This document shows positions 42,145 through 51,334 of a stretch of DNA of 64,000 nucleotides, piece after piece. The notes beneath the pieces are model-generated. The model ran no database searches, was not told the DNA's origin, and saw only the letters and a list, made by a program, of their open reading frames with translations. Source of the stretch: Sinorhizobium terangae (GTDB lineage: Bacteria > Pseudomonadota > Alphaproteobacteria > Rhizobiales > Rhizobiaceae); the NCBI RefSeq assembly GCF_029714365.1, contig NZ_CP121660.1:1860001-1924000 (forward strand), written 5' to 3'. The translations under genes and the position numbers were made by a program. The first letter of the stretch is position 1. Each line of letters begins with the position of its first letter.

Positions 42145-43422
42145 GGCTTCGACGATGGGACGGAGGAGATCCGCGGCAGACATCGCCGAGGCATGCTCCT
42201 CAAGCACCGCCTTGAGGCTCGTCTCGCGATAAAGGTCGAGGTTGCCGATGAAGCGGTCGAGCTTCGCACTCGCCTCTTGCGGCGTCACCGTATCGATATC
42301 AAGCAGGACTTCGTCGACGCCGACGCGCTTGGCGACTTCCTTGGTCTTGAACTCGTAGGCGATCGGCAGAACCGGCGTGCCGGTGCAAAGCGACATGATC
42401 ATCATGTGCATGCGCGTCGCCACGACGAAATCGAGGTCCTTGGCGATTGCCATCAATTGCTCCGGCGTGTGGAACGATGCGTCGACGCTCACGTGCTCGG
42501 CGATCTCCGGCGCCAGTCCCGAGACGATCAGGTTCGCCGTCTTCGAATCGTCATGCGCATATTCCGGCACGCCCTGACAGGTCGAAATGAACGTGACCTT
42601 CTTGCCGTGGTTGCGCACGAGCTTCGTCGCCATCTCGCGAACGGAATCGATATATCGCCCCATGCCGCCGTCGCCGCCCTTGACGTAGTGCCAGTGCCGC
42701 ACGGAGATGCCGACACGGCCGGTCGGTGCCGGACGGCCGATCATCAGCAGCGCCTTGATCCGCTCGACGTCCGCAAGCGCGAAGACGGAATCGGCAACCA
42801 CGTGGCATTTCGACGGATCGTCGACGAGACCGAGGATATGGTCGCGTGAGCGGGCGTCGCGCAGGAGAATCAGCGGGCTGCGGGCGAAAATCGGCGGCAG
42901 CATCCTGAGGTTGTAAGGTTTCTCGAACGGGCCAAGCGACTGGGTGAAGAAAATCGTCTTCTTGCCGAGCATCTCACCGAGCTTGAACTGGTTGATGCGC
43001 CGCTCGAGCGAATAGTTCTCGACGAGATAGGTGCCGCCGGTAGTGATCACCAGATCGGCGTCCTTGTAGAGTGCAAGGCTCTTGCGGTCCTCGTCGCTGA
43101 AGAAGCGCCTGTCGAGATAGTTGCCGCTGCCGAGATGGCGGAGCGCCTGGAAGGCTGCCTGGTTATAGACCTGCTTCAGCGCATTCTTGACGGTGTTGTC
43201 GTCGTATTTGTACTTGAAGATCGATTCCGAGGGGAGTTTACGCAGTTCGATGTCGGGATACTGCTCCTTCGGATACAGTCGCGCCGCGACTTCCGGCTGG
43301 CTGTCGAACACCAGGAATTCGACCTTCTCGCCCAGTATCGATTTCAGGATATGCCTGATCGCGAAAAGAATGGCCGCGTCGCCCGTGTTCAAGCAGACGG
43401 TATTTTCGACTACAACTTTCAT
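42079..43422 (-). CDS. Polysaccharide pyruvyltransferase-family protein
   Basis: The 447-residue protein opens MKVVVENTVCLNTGDAAILF and has ADLVITTGGTYLVEN, FTQSLGPFEKP and TRMHMMIMSLCTGTPVLPIA, the normal order of the pyruvyltransferase (PF04230) family. Such enzymes add ketal pyruvate to exopolysaccharide sugars from PEP. It is convergent to the flippase, with an unusual 66-base overlap at the 3' ends, so its promoter is separate (between 43423 and 43883). Confidence 0.9.
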   Translation of the reverse strand: MKVVVENTVCLNTGDAAILFAIRHILKSILGEKVEFLVFDSQPEVAARLYPKEQYPDIELRKLPSESIFKYKYDDNTVKNALKQVYNQAAFQALRHLGSGNYLDRRFFSDEDRKSLALYKDADLVITTGGTYLVENYSLERRINQFKLGEMLGKKTIFFTQSLGPFEKPYNLRMLPPIFARSPLILLRDARSRDHILGLVDDPSKCHVVADSVFALADVERIKALLMIGRPAPTGRVGISVRHWHYVKGGDGGMGRYIDSVREMATKLVRNHGKKVTFISTCQGVPEYAHDDSKTANLIVSGLAPEIAEHVSVDASFHTPEQLMAIAKDLDFVVATRMHMMIMSLCTGTPVLPIAYEFKTKEVAKRVGVDEVLLDIDTVTPQEASAKLDRFIGNLDLYRETSLKAVLEEHASAMSAADLLRPIVEALSANGAYGLRKDVEQNLARLA

Positions 43423-43883
43423 GTTCCGTCATCCCCGTGTGAAAGTCTCGCCAGACATGGGAGGGTAGTGTCGGCCGACTTGCCGCTCGCAGCGGCGCCC
43501 GTGTCCGACGGACAACCCGCAATGGCGTTCTGTCGCGAAGTTTTGGTGAATTCATGGCCGGGGAAGCGTTTTCTGCCGCAATGCAGCATAAGGGGTGGGC
43601 CTCATAACAAGGCGGCGGCCTGAGGCGCTAACGGCAACGGAGTCTGGCTCTGGGCAGCGACTATGAACTCGAAAGCAGCGGGAAATGGCTCTGGGCCGTT
43701 GCGGTGGCAAACCAACCGCTTAGTCTGGCGATCGAAATATTGGCCGGATCGAGCCTCACGGACGCCGTTTACGGGTCTGGGATTGCGGCCTCACTGCCTG
43801 CCGGTGCGTGGCAATCGGCGCGCCTGGTCGTGCCTTGGCAACGCGAGACCAAGCGGAACCTCGCCTTTGTATGGGAGGAAGGC
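43423..43883. other. Divergent intergenic region, no clear gene
   Basis: About 460 bases separate the pyruvyltransferase from the acyl-CoA ligase. A GTG at 43704 opens an in-frame extension of the ligase, but it lacks a ribosome site and matches no family part, so I treat the region as promoters of the two divergent genes. Confidence 0.5.
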
Positions 43884-45449
43884 ATGCTCACTTTTGGAGA
43901 CCTGATCCGCCGCAACGGCCTGAATTGGGGCGACAAGGATGCATTCGTTGAAATGGATCGACGTCGCAATTGGCGTGAGTTCCATGCGCGCACCGATGCG
44001 TTAGGTCACGCCATGCGTCGTCTTGGCGTTACTGCCGGCGACCGTGTGGCTGTCCTATCGACCGACCGCATCGAGGTTGCGGAGACATTCGGTGCCTGCA
44101 TGAAGGTTGGGTGCGTGCGGATCGGGCTGAATCCGCGCCTCGCTCCGCCGGAGATCGCCGCGCTCGTCGCGGACTGCTCACCTGCCGTGATCTTTGCTCA
44201 TTGCGACCATCTTCCCCTGATTGACCGGACGGCAAGAGCGGCGGTGCCGACCCCAGATGTTCGTGGCGAAATGCGCGTCATCGAGTTCGGATCGCTTTCC
44301 AGCGAATACGAAAAGCTCATCTTTGCCGAAAGCGACCAGCCAGAGCTTGTTCAGACGCCACATCCGATTGCGATGATTGCCTACACGACCGGCTCGACAG
44401 GGCTTCCCAAAGGGGCTGTCTACCCACACGGAGCCTTCCTTCAGTCGATCCTTTATACCGCTTTGTTGGAGGGGATCGATCCATCAAGCCGTTGGCTCCA
44501 CGTGATGCCTGCGGCGGGAGCTCCCTTGATGCACATGATCCGCAACCTGTTTCATGCTGCCGCCACGGTGATTGTCGGCCCCTGGTCTGCAGAGCAAGCG
44601 CTTCTTCTGATCGAGCGCGAGCGTACCACCAATGTCGTCCTCGTGCCCACCATGCTGAATGCACTGCTCGAATCGAGCATGATCGGACGCACGGACATGA
44701 GTTCGATGCGGTTGTTTGGTTACGGAGGTTCTCCGCTTCCGCCGAAGACGCTCAAGGAAGCGATGAGAGTTTTTGCCAGGCCGTTTCTCCAGATGTTCGG
44801 CACCACGGAGTTGATGGGCATGTCGATGATGCTGTTCCCCTCAGACCACGAACTCGGCATCACCGCTCGCCCGGAGATCCTGGCTTCCGCCGGCAAATCC
44901 CTCCCGTTCGTCGATGTCAAGTTGGTGGATGAGAATGGCGGTCCTCTTCCCTCCGGCGAGACGGGTGAACTTATCGTCCGTAGCGACACGTCGTTCTCAG
45001 GTTACTGGAACGCGCCAGAAAAAAGCGCCGAGGTTGTAAAGGGCGGCTGGATATATACCGGGGATATGGCAAGGATCGACGAGACGGGCTACGTGTATCT
45101 CAGAGATCGCGTCAAGTTCAGAATTAAGACCGGGGGGTACAGCGTGTTTCCGACAGAAGTCGAAAATGCCCTGGCCGAGCATCCGGCAGTCAACGAGGTA
45201 GCGGTGGTCGGCCTACCGGACGAGCGATGCGGCGAGCGCATCCATGCAGTTGTCAGCATTGTTTCGGGAAGAACCGTCACGTCAGACGAACTGCGTGAGT
45301 TCTGCCGGGATAGGATTGCCGCCTTCAAGATACCGGAGTCGATCGAGGTCTGGGCAACGATTCCCAAGGGGCCGACCGGTAAGATTCAAAAGCGCGCGGT
45401 CATCGAGCATTACACGGCGAAGCCAGGAAGCAGACTTCATGATGAGTGA
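43884..45449 (+). CDS. AMP-binding acyl-CoA synthetase/ligase
   Basis: The 521-residue adenylate-forming enzyme has the P-loop YTTGSTGLPKG, FGYGGSPLPP, the MFGTTELMG motif, YTGDMARIDETGYVYLRDR and the C-terminal catalytic lysine in PTGKIQKRAV. GGGAGGAAGGC puts the start at MLTFGDLIRRNG. It would activate a medium- or aryl-chain acid. No partner genes adjoin it. It begins a block with lower G+C at third positions than the flanking pca genes. Confidence 0.88.
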   Translation: MLTFGDLIRRNGLNWGDKDAFVEMDRRRNWREFHARTDALGHAMRRLGVTAGDRVAVLSTDRIEVAETFGACMKVGCVRIGLNPRLAPPEIAALVADCSPAVIFAHCDHLPLIDRTARAAVPTPDVRGEMRVIEFGSLSSEYEKLIFAESDQPELVQTPHPIAMIAYTTGSTGLPKGAVYPHGAFLQSILYTALLEGIDPSSRWLHVMPAAGAPLMHMIRNLFHAAATVIVGPWSAEQALLLIERERTTNVVLVPTMLNALLESSMIGRTDMSSMRLFGYGGSPLPPKTLKEAMRVFARPFLQMFGTTELMGMSMMLFPSDHELGITARPEILASAGKSLPFVDVKLVDENGGPLPSGETGELIVRSDTSFSGYWNAPEKSAEVVKGGWIYTGDMARIDETGYVYLRDRVKFRIKTGGYSVFPTEVENALAEHPAVNEVAVVGLPDERCGERIHAVVSIVSGRTVTSDELREFCRDRIAAFKIPESIEVWATIPKGPTGKIQKRAVIEHYTAKPGSRLHDE

Positions 45450-45645
45450 GATTTGCTGAGCGAGGTACCGCTTTCGTCGAAATACCGGAAGCGATGGAGT
45501 CCGTGAACGCAGTTTGCACAAGCTCGCGCTTTCCGTCTGTCGGACATGCCTCTGCGGCGGGCAGGTGTCCTTCCCGATTAACGCGGTCAGATCGGTCGAT
45601 ACGCCCATGGTGTTCGAGTGATGTCCCGTCGGACAAGACGTGCTG

Positions 45646-46308
45646 TCAATGATTGTCGCCCCGAGCGTCGCTTGCGGTCAGGATTACTGGCGTGACCACA
45701 GTCCCCTGGCCCTGAGTGTAAGCCAGCTGGATAATCAGCTCAGCCAACGGTTCGAGATACCGAGCGCATTCGATACCACCAGTGTCCACGGCATCGTATC
45801 CGATGTCGCGGACCAAAGCCGCCACCCGATTTTTTGACTCAGTATCGTCTCCGGCTAGGAAGACTTGAGGAGCAATGCTGCCGAACGACAACTCGGCGAA
45901 CACGACATCTGCGAAGATAGCATTGAACGCTTTCACCACCTTCGAGCGTGGCGCAAGCCTTTGGCATGTTTCTCCGGCCGAATCAGAGTGCCCGAGTGTG
46001 AGCTGCATGTAGTCCGCAGTTAATGGGTTGGTGCAATCGACAATGATCTTGTCGTCCAGGTTTCCCAACCGGTCCAATGTTTCGGACAGATTAACAAACG
46101 GAACTGCGAGAAAAATCACATCTGCCTCGGCCACGAAGGAGTTTGCGGCCCCGCCTCGCACACCGAGTTCTTCGGCCGCAAGGCGGCCCGTCTCGTCGTC
46201 TCGAGATCCCAGCAAGACTTGATGCGACGTCTTTGCAAACCGCTTCGCTAGGGCGCGTCCGACATTGCCCGTACCCACGATCAAGAGTGTCAATGTTGGG
46301 CCGGACAT
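45646..46308 (-). CDS. NADPH-dependent reductase, F420-NADP oxidoreductase-like
   Basis: The 220-residue protein has a Rossmann start LTLLIVGTGNVGRALAKRF, LLGSRDDETGRLA and FLAVPFVNLSETL, then VDCTNPLTADYM and VKAFNAIFADV, the pattern of the NADP reductase (F420 family, DinF-like) fold. It begins at MSGPTLTLLIV (46308); a longer version exists. It faces the cyclase-ATPase gene across 150 bases. Metabolic role unknown. Confidence 0.82.
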   Translation of the reverse strand: MSGPTLTLLIVGTGNVGRALAKRFAKTSHQVLLGSRDDETGRLAAEELGVRGGAANSFVAEADVIFLAVPFVNLSETLDRLGNLDDKIIVDCTNPLTADYMQLTLGHSDSAGETCQRLAPRSKVVKAFNAIFADVVFAELSFGSIAPQVFLAGDDTESKNRVAALVRDIGYDAVDTGGIECARYLEPLAELIIQLAYTQGQGTVVTPVILTASDARGDNH

Positions 46309-46461
46309 AGCAGCCTCGCAATGATCGCTGAACATGTTGAAGATTGTTCGCTCCGCCATCGCCGGTCAAGTAGATTCTGTGACGGGCGCATCCGTTTTCG
46401 TACTATGCTGACTCCGTTTGTTAAGGCCCAAGGCTCCCAGTATTCCCGATTGGAGACGCCC

Positions 46462-49400
46462 ATGCCGCTTACCCTCCGACAATGGCTCAAACAGATAGGT
46501 TTGCAGGAATATGCGGACCGGTTTGAGGAAAACAACATTGATTTCGGAGTGCTTAGCCAACTGACCAGCAGCGATCTTCGAGAGATCGGGATCAAAGCCG
46601 TCGGCGATCGGAGGCGATTGATCGCTGCAGCGAAGCAGTTCCGTGTCGAGGCGGCTGCGGTGTCCGCCGGGTCACATCGGAGGGATCAAGCAGAGGCGTC
46701 GCGCAACTGGACCGGTGGAGCAGAGCGACGGAACCTCGCGGTTCTCTTCTGCGACCTCGTGGGCTCGACACACATGTCGGAGCAAATGGACGCCGAAGAG
46801 TTGCGCGATATCGTTGCCGGCTACCAATCAACGGCCGTCCGAGTAGTACAGAAGTACGGCGGAAGGATAAGCCAGTTCATGGGCGATGGCGTGTTGGCCT
46901 ACTTCGGCTGGCCCAGCGCGAGAGAGAACAACTCGGAAAGTGCGGTTCGGGCAGCGCTCGAACTCGGCAGAGCGGTCAAGGAATCAGGGCTGTCCTGCCG
47001 CATTGGAATTGCCACAGGTCCTGTGGTGGTTGGCGACATCGAAAGCGACAACCTCAGGCTGAAGGACCAAGTCGTGGGCCGGACGCCAAACCTTGCGGCC
47101 CGCCTGCAGGTGGAAGCGGAAGCCGACACGATCGTTGTTTCAAGCGAGACTCGGGAGCTGGCTGGCGAGGAGTTTGTCTATAGCGATCTCGGTCTTCGAA
47201 CGATGAAGGGGATTGCATCGTCGGTAAGGCTTTGGCGCGTCGATGGGCTGAGGCTGGGCGGACCCGTGAAGCACTTCGCCCACTGGGACACGCCCATTTT
47301 TGGCCGCGTTGGACAGCTCGATGCTTTGATGAGGCTGTGGAACGAGGCAAAGTGCGGCGCGCGGCGCTCCGTGTTGGTGCAAGGGGATCCGGGCATCGGC
47401 AAGTCGCGCCTGGTCGCAGAGGTGCTGACGCACGCCGAACCGGGCCAAGACTCGGTGCTGTTGGAGTTTCAGTGCTCACCCTTTCACAGCCATGAGCCAC
47501 TATTTCCGGTGCTGGACCAACTCCGACGCGCGATCCTTCCACAGGCATCTATTGGCACGTCGGCTCTGTTTCAGGCGCTGGTTACAGACACGAGCCAGGA
47601 GCGCCGGGACACGGCCCAGGCCCTCATCGCTCTCCTGTCGGGTGATCCCCACGGTCATTTTGCAGGGCTTACAGCACGTGGACGGAAGGAAAGAACGTTC
47701 TCCGCCATAGAGTCAGTGCTCGACACCCTCTCCCTGTTTCGTACGCTCCTAATAGTCGTGGAAGATCTCCATTGGGCGGACCCAAGCACGATCGAGTTCT
47801 TCCAGCGGTTCGTTCACGATCCGGCAAGACGAAACGCCCTCGCCGTGTTTACTTGCCGCAGCGAAGCTACGTCGCAACTGTCGGATATGCGCTTCGATGC
47901 GATCGTCGACGTCCCGCGCCTTTCAAACGGCGAAGTGAATCAACTGATCGAAGCAATCACAGGCAGCGCTGCGCTGCCTCGGTCTGTCCGGGCTGCCATC
48001 GCGGACCGGTCCGACGGCGTTCCTCTCTATGTTGAAGAACTGGCGAAATCGGTATTGGACGGCAAGCACCTGTCTGAGGCGAAACAGGAACGCGAAGTCA
48101 ATCTGACATCTGTCCCGATGACCTTGCATGACTCGCTCATCGCGAGGATAGACCGCCTAGCGATAAAGATGGAGATCCCGCAGGCAGCCGCGGCGATCGG
48201 CCGGGAATTTTCTTCTCACGTGTTGAAGACCGCACTCGGATATCGTGGAAGCGAGGTGGAGAACGCACTGCGTCGATTGATCAGTGCCCAAGTCGTGAAG
48301 GCAGATCCGGGAAGGCCGGACCACTACATTTTCAAGCATTCACTGATGCGCGACGCTATTTACGAAAGTATGCTGTCGAAGGCGCGAAAGACAGTGCATT
48401 GCCAGATTGCCGTTGCCCTGGAGAACACACATTCCGCAGCCGGATCACCCCACGTCCTTGCACACCACTGGGCTTCAGGTGGAAACGACATCAAGGCCTT
48501 CGAGTACTACTCGCAGGCCGCCACCCTCGCAAAGGGGAAATTCGCAAACAAGGAGGCCATCGCGTACTTCCGTGCGTCGCTTCATCACTTGGGCTTGGCG
48601 GCGGATGTATCAGATTCTTCAGCCGCCGAACTGAAGACAACCCTGCTTGAGCAATTGAGCGAGGTACAGTTTCTTTCGCACAATATCGACAAAGCGGAAT
48701 CGGCCTTGCGCGAAGCTATGGAGCTCGCGCCCAATGAGCCTCTCCAACGCGCCCGGCTGCTTCGGAAGCTAGGCGTCGCGCTTCAGCAAGACCGAGACCG
48801 GTCCCTGCAAGTTCTCGACGAAGCAGAGCAGGCGCTCAAGAAACTCGGGGATACGTCGACGAAGGACGCGCTCGGAGAGTGGATCGAAATTCAACTCTCA
48901 AGATGCAACGCAAATTACTGGAGCGGTAACGGCAACGAGATGAGCATTCTGCTGGACCAGATCGCGCCTCATCTGGATGACTGCTCGGCTGAGCAACTGG
49001 CAGAATTCTTCAACCAGTGCGTCCTTCGCGATCTGAGGCTTCAACGCTATCGTGCTTCATTGGCGACAATCGAGCATGCGCGAGACTACGTGAAGGCTGC
49101 CAAACGAACCCACAATCTGGCGACCATCTCATCTTCTAAGTTCATTCTTGGATTTACCTATCTTCATAGCGGCAGGTTGCGGACTGCCGCGCGCACGCTG
49201 TTAAGCGGGATGCAAGCTGCTCAGCGGTCCGGTCACAAGGCGATTGAACTTCGCTGTCGCGTATATCTAGGCTTGGCCTACCGACTGCAGGGCGAGGTCG
49301 AGGCTGCCATTGAAACAGCCAAGGAAGCGGCGGAGACAGCCAGGATCGAGGCGATGTCGGAGTATGTCGGACTCGCCAGTGCAAACCTCGCATGGGGTTA

Positions 49401-49692
49401 CTGGAGGCGAGGTCGACTGGGGGACGCCCGCTCGGAAGCGGAACGGGCCATGCGGGAGTTTGACAAGTCCAAGATTGCCTACCCATTCGAGTGGACGGCG
49501 TTGTTGATCCTGCTGGCGACCGACGATCAAGATTGCGAGCGAGTATGCGATCGTCTCCTTAAGAGCACGCAACAAGAGCTGCCAAAAGTCGTACGCACGG
49601 GGTTAGAGAAGCTTGCGGCGAGTTCCGCTGCCAACCGATCATCTATACTTCAGCTATTGATTTCTGCGTGCAGAAGGCGGAACCTCCTATAA
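46462..49692 (+). CDS. SAM-cyclase-AAA ATPase-TPR multidomain signalling protein
   Basis: This 1076-residue protein has a SAM domain (about 1-65; LRQWLKQIGLQEYADRFEEN), a class III cyclase domain (about 85-265; metal aspartates D98 in FCDLVGST and D142 in MGDGVLAYFGW), an AAA/STAND ATPase (P-loop GDPGIGKSRLV with K314; VVEDLHWADPS), and TPR-like repeats to the end. No membrane segment is visible. Start MPLTLRQWLK follows GGAGACGCCC; a longer reading exists. The small protein-YcaO-TfuA genes follow 113 bases later on the same strand. Confidence 0.9.
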   Translation: MPLTLRQWLKQIGLQEYADRFEENNIDFGVLSQLTSSDLREIGIKAVGDRRRLIAAAKQFRVEAAAVSAGSHRRDQAEASRNWTGGAERRNLAVLFCDLVGSTHMSEQMDAEELRDIVAGYQSTAVRVVQKYGGRISQFMGDGVLAYFGWPSARENNSESAVRAALELGRAVKESGLSCRIGIATGPVVVGDIESDNLRLKDQVVGRTPNLAARLQVEAEADTIVVSSETRELAGEEFVYSDLGLRTMKGIASSVRLWRVDGLRLGGPVKHFAHWDTPIFGRVGQLDALMRLWNEAKCGARRSVLVQGDPGIGKSRLVAEVLTHAEPGQDSVLLEFQCSPFHSHEPLFPVLDQLRRAILPQASIGTSALFQALVTDTSQERRDTAQALIALLSGDPHGHFAGLTARGRKERTFSAIESVLDTLSLFRTLLIVVEDLHWADPSTIEFFQRFVHDPARRNALAVFTCRSEATSQLSDMRFDAIVDVPRLSNGEVNQLIEAITGSAALPRSVRAAIADRSDGVPLYVEELAKSVLDGKHLSEAKQEREVNLTSVPMTLHDSLIARIDRLAIKMEIPQAAAAIGREFSSHVLKTALGYRGSEVENALRRLISAQVVKADPGRPDHYIFKHSLMRDAIYESMLSKARKTVHCQIAVALENTHSAAGSPHVLAHHWASGGNDIKAFEYYSQAATLAKGKFANKEAIAYFRASLHHLGLAADVSDSSAAELKTTLLEQLSEVQFLSHNIDKAESALREAMELAPNEPLQRARLLRKLGVALQQDRDRSLQVLDEAEQALKKLGDTSTKDALGEWIEIQLSRCNANYWSGNGNEMSILLDQIAPHLDDCSAEQLAEFFNQCVLRDLRLQRYRASLATIEHARDYVKAAKRTHNLATISSSKFILGFTYLHSGRLRTAARTLLSGMQAAQRSGHKAIELRCRVYLGLAYRLQGEVEAAIETAKEAAETARIEAMSEYVGLASANLAWGYWRRGRLGDARSEAERAMREFDKSKIAYPFEWTALLILLATDDQDCERVCDRLLKSTQQELPKVVRTGLEKLAASSAANRSSILQLLISACRRRNLL

Positions 49693-49805
49693 CTTGCAGC
49701 CGGAAAGACTTTCGTCGATGCGGTGGCCGCGCAAGGGGATGCTTAAGTCAAAGACCAAACATTGAGGTGATATCGTAGAAGTTTGCAACCGGAGGGAGGG
49801 ACGCC

Positions 49806-50105
49806 ATGCCCCAAGATGGTAACAGCGAGGAATTTCGCCACGATCTTATAATCGCCAAAGACGATGGAACTATTCTCCACATCAAACGCGAATACTGGGA
49901 TCACCAAGACTACGTCGTCGATGCGACGGAGTTCCAAAACGATGACGGCTGGAAGGTTGTTCGCCAGCTTCTGCAGTGCGGCGTAATGCTCGCAGCCGTT
50001 CCTCCTAAGCTTCCATCGCCACTGGACGATCCAAAGCCACTTGGCACCTGCTGGCTCGTGAACATAGAAGGGTTGAAGCAGTCTACGAAGTTCCATGTTC
50101 GGTGA
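49806..50105 (+). CDS. Small protein upstream of YcaO (unknown, 99 aa)
   Basis: The 99-residue product starts MPQDGNSEEFRHDLIIAKDD, has an acidic N-terminal half and ends GLKQSTKFHVR. I do not recognise a family. It contains one Cys (LLQCGVM) and another (GTCWLV), with no leader-core layout of a RiPP precursor. CGGAGGGAGGGACGCC is a strong ribosome site, and its end overlaps the YcaO GTG by four bases (GTGA), so it is translationally coupled to YcaO. It could be a recognition or partner protein for the YcaO-TfuA pair. Confidence 0.75.
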   Translation: MPQDGNSEEFRHDLIIAKDDGTILHIKREYWDHQDYVVDATEFQNDDGWKVVRQLLQCGVMLAAVPPKLPSPLDDPKPLGTCWLVNIEGLKQSTKFHVR

Positions 50106-51334
50106 CGGCGGAAGACTTACAGGTCGAGTCTTGGCCTCGTTTCATTCGCGAGTTAAACCCGGCTGAGACTCTGACCAGAATGGCCCCCTTCCTGCGCGAA
50201 ATCGGCGTTTCGCGCATCGCCGACATCAGCGGCCTCGATTCCATCGGATTGCCCGTCGCGGTTGCGTACAGGCCGAACGCTCGGTCGCTGACAACCTGCC
50301 ACGGCAAGGGGGTGACGCTGACCCAGGCGAAAACTTCGGCTGTCATGGAGGCAGTTGAACGCCACTGTGCCGAAAACCCCAAATTGGCTTTGAGATACGC
50401 ATCCTTCAATGAACTGCTGGAGGAAGGCCGCGTGGTTGACGTGGATATTCTCCCCAGGTTTGTTGAGGCACCCCCTTGCCGGACACGCCGAACGCTCTGG
50501 ACGCGCTCAACGGGGATGATGACCGGCGAAGGCGTATGGGTCCCTTTTGAGGCAGTTCACCTGGACTATGCCCTTCCGCTGCCGCCAAACCTTGAATGCC
50601 TGCTTATCAATTCCGGCGGACTGGCATCCGGGAACACGATAAAGGAAGCTGCGGTCCATGCGATCTGCGAACTGCTCGAAAGGGACGCGCTCACTCTGTG
50701 GCGACCCAGAGGCACCGGGATTCAGGAAACGGCCGTCGATCTGAAATCTGTAAATGATCCGTGGTGCTCTGAGATTCTGACCACACTCGCTCGGTCCGGG
50801 GTGAGAACCGCAGTTTGGGACATGACGAGTGATCTCGGCGTACCCGCTTTCTTTTGCGAGATATGGTCCGATGCCTCTTCCACGTTCCGGAGCGTAGGTC
50901 CCGCCGCCGGTAGTGCATGCCATCCGATAAGTGGCATCGCGCTCGGGAAAGCTGTGCTCGAGGCAGCCCAAAGCCGATTGACGATGATTTCCGGAACGCG
51001 GGATGACTTGACGCGCGAAATGTTTGTGCGCGGCCCTCCACAATCGCCGCGTGAGGGACCGACTATCTGCCCAGGCAAGGCCTTCAGCGACATTCCCAGT
51101 GCGTTGGCGTCCACCAGCGTCGACGATGCGCTCGACGAGCTCCTTAGCAGAATGCGCCTTGCCGGCATCGATGAACCGCTTATCGTTGACCTATCGCATG
51201 GTGGCATTCCTGCCGCCGTGGTGCGCGTCATCGCGCCCGGTCTTGAAGGTTCGTGCGATGCGCCGGGCTATATGGCAGGAACGCGTGCCAGGCGACAAAC
51301 CGCCCACCGACATGGCGTTGGCGAACATGGCTGA
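50102..51334 (+). CDS. YcaO-family ATP-dependent cyclodehydratase/thioamidation enzyme
   Basis: The 410-residue YcaO protein starts at a GTG. The ATP/Mg-binding acidic motifs SAVMEAVERHCAE (about 79-91) and KEAAVHAICELLERDA (about 182-197) are intact, and the C-terminal VVRVIAPGLEG and YMAGTRARR are typical. YcaO enzymes phosphorylate backbone amides, making azolines, or with TfuA partners thioamides. TfuA follows directly, overlapping by eight bases. The substrate is not evident. Confidence 0.9.
   Translation: MTAEDLQVESWPRFIRELNPAETLTRMAPFLREIGVSRIADISGLDSIGLPVAVAYRPNARSLTTCHGKGVTLTQAKTSAVMEAVERHCAENPKLALRYASFNELLEEGRVVDVDILPRFVEAPPCRTRRTLWTRSTGMMTGEGVWVPFEAVHLDYALPLPPNLECLLINSGGLASGNTIKEAAVHAICELLERDALTLWRPRGTGIQETAVDLKSVNDPWCSEILTTLARSGVRTAVWDMTSDLGVPAFFCEIWSDASSTFRSVGPAAGSACHPISGIALGKAVLEAAQSRLTMISGTRDDLTREMFVRGPPQSPREGPTICPGKAFSDIPSALASTSVDDALDELLSRMRLAGIDEPLIVDLSHGGIPAAVVRVIAPGLEGSCDAPGYMAGTRARRQTAHRHGVGEHG

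Noticed and set aside
43704..43883. Upstream extension of the acyl-CoA ligase from a GTG
   Set aside because: There is no ribosome site, while the ATG at 43884 has GGGAGGAAGGC; the extra 60 residues resemble nothing in the family.
49693..49805. Possible RiPP precursor peptide before the 99-aa protein
   Set aside because: The only frame with a start (15 codons near 49721) has no ribosome site and no Cys/Ser/Thr-rich core.
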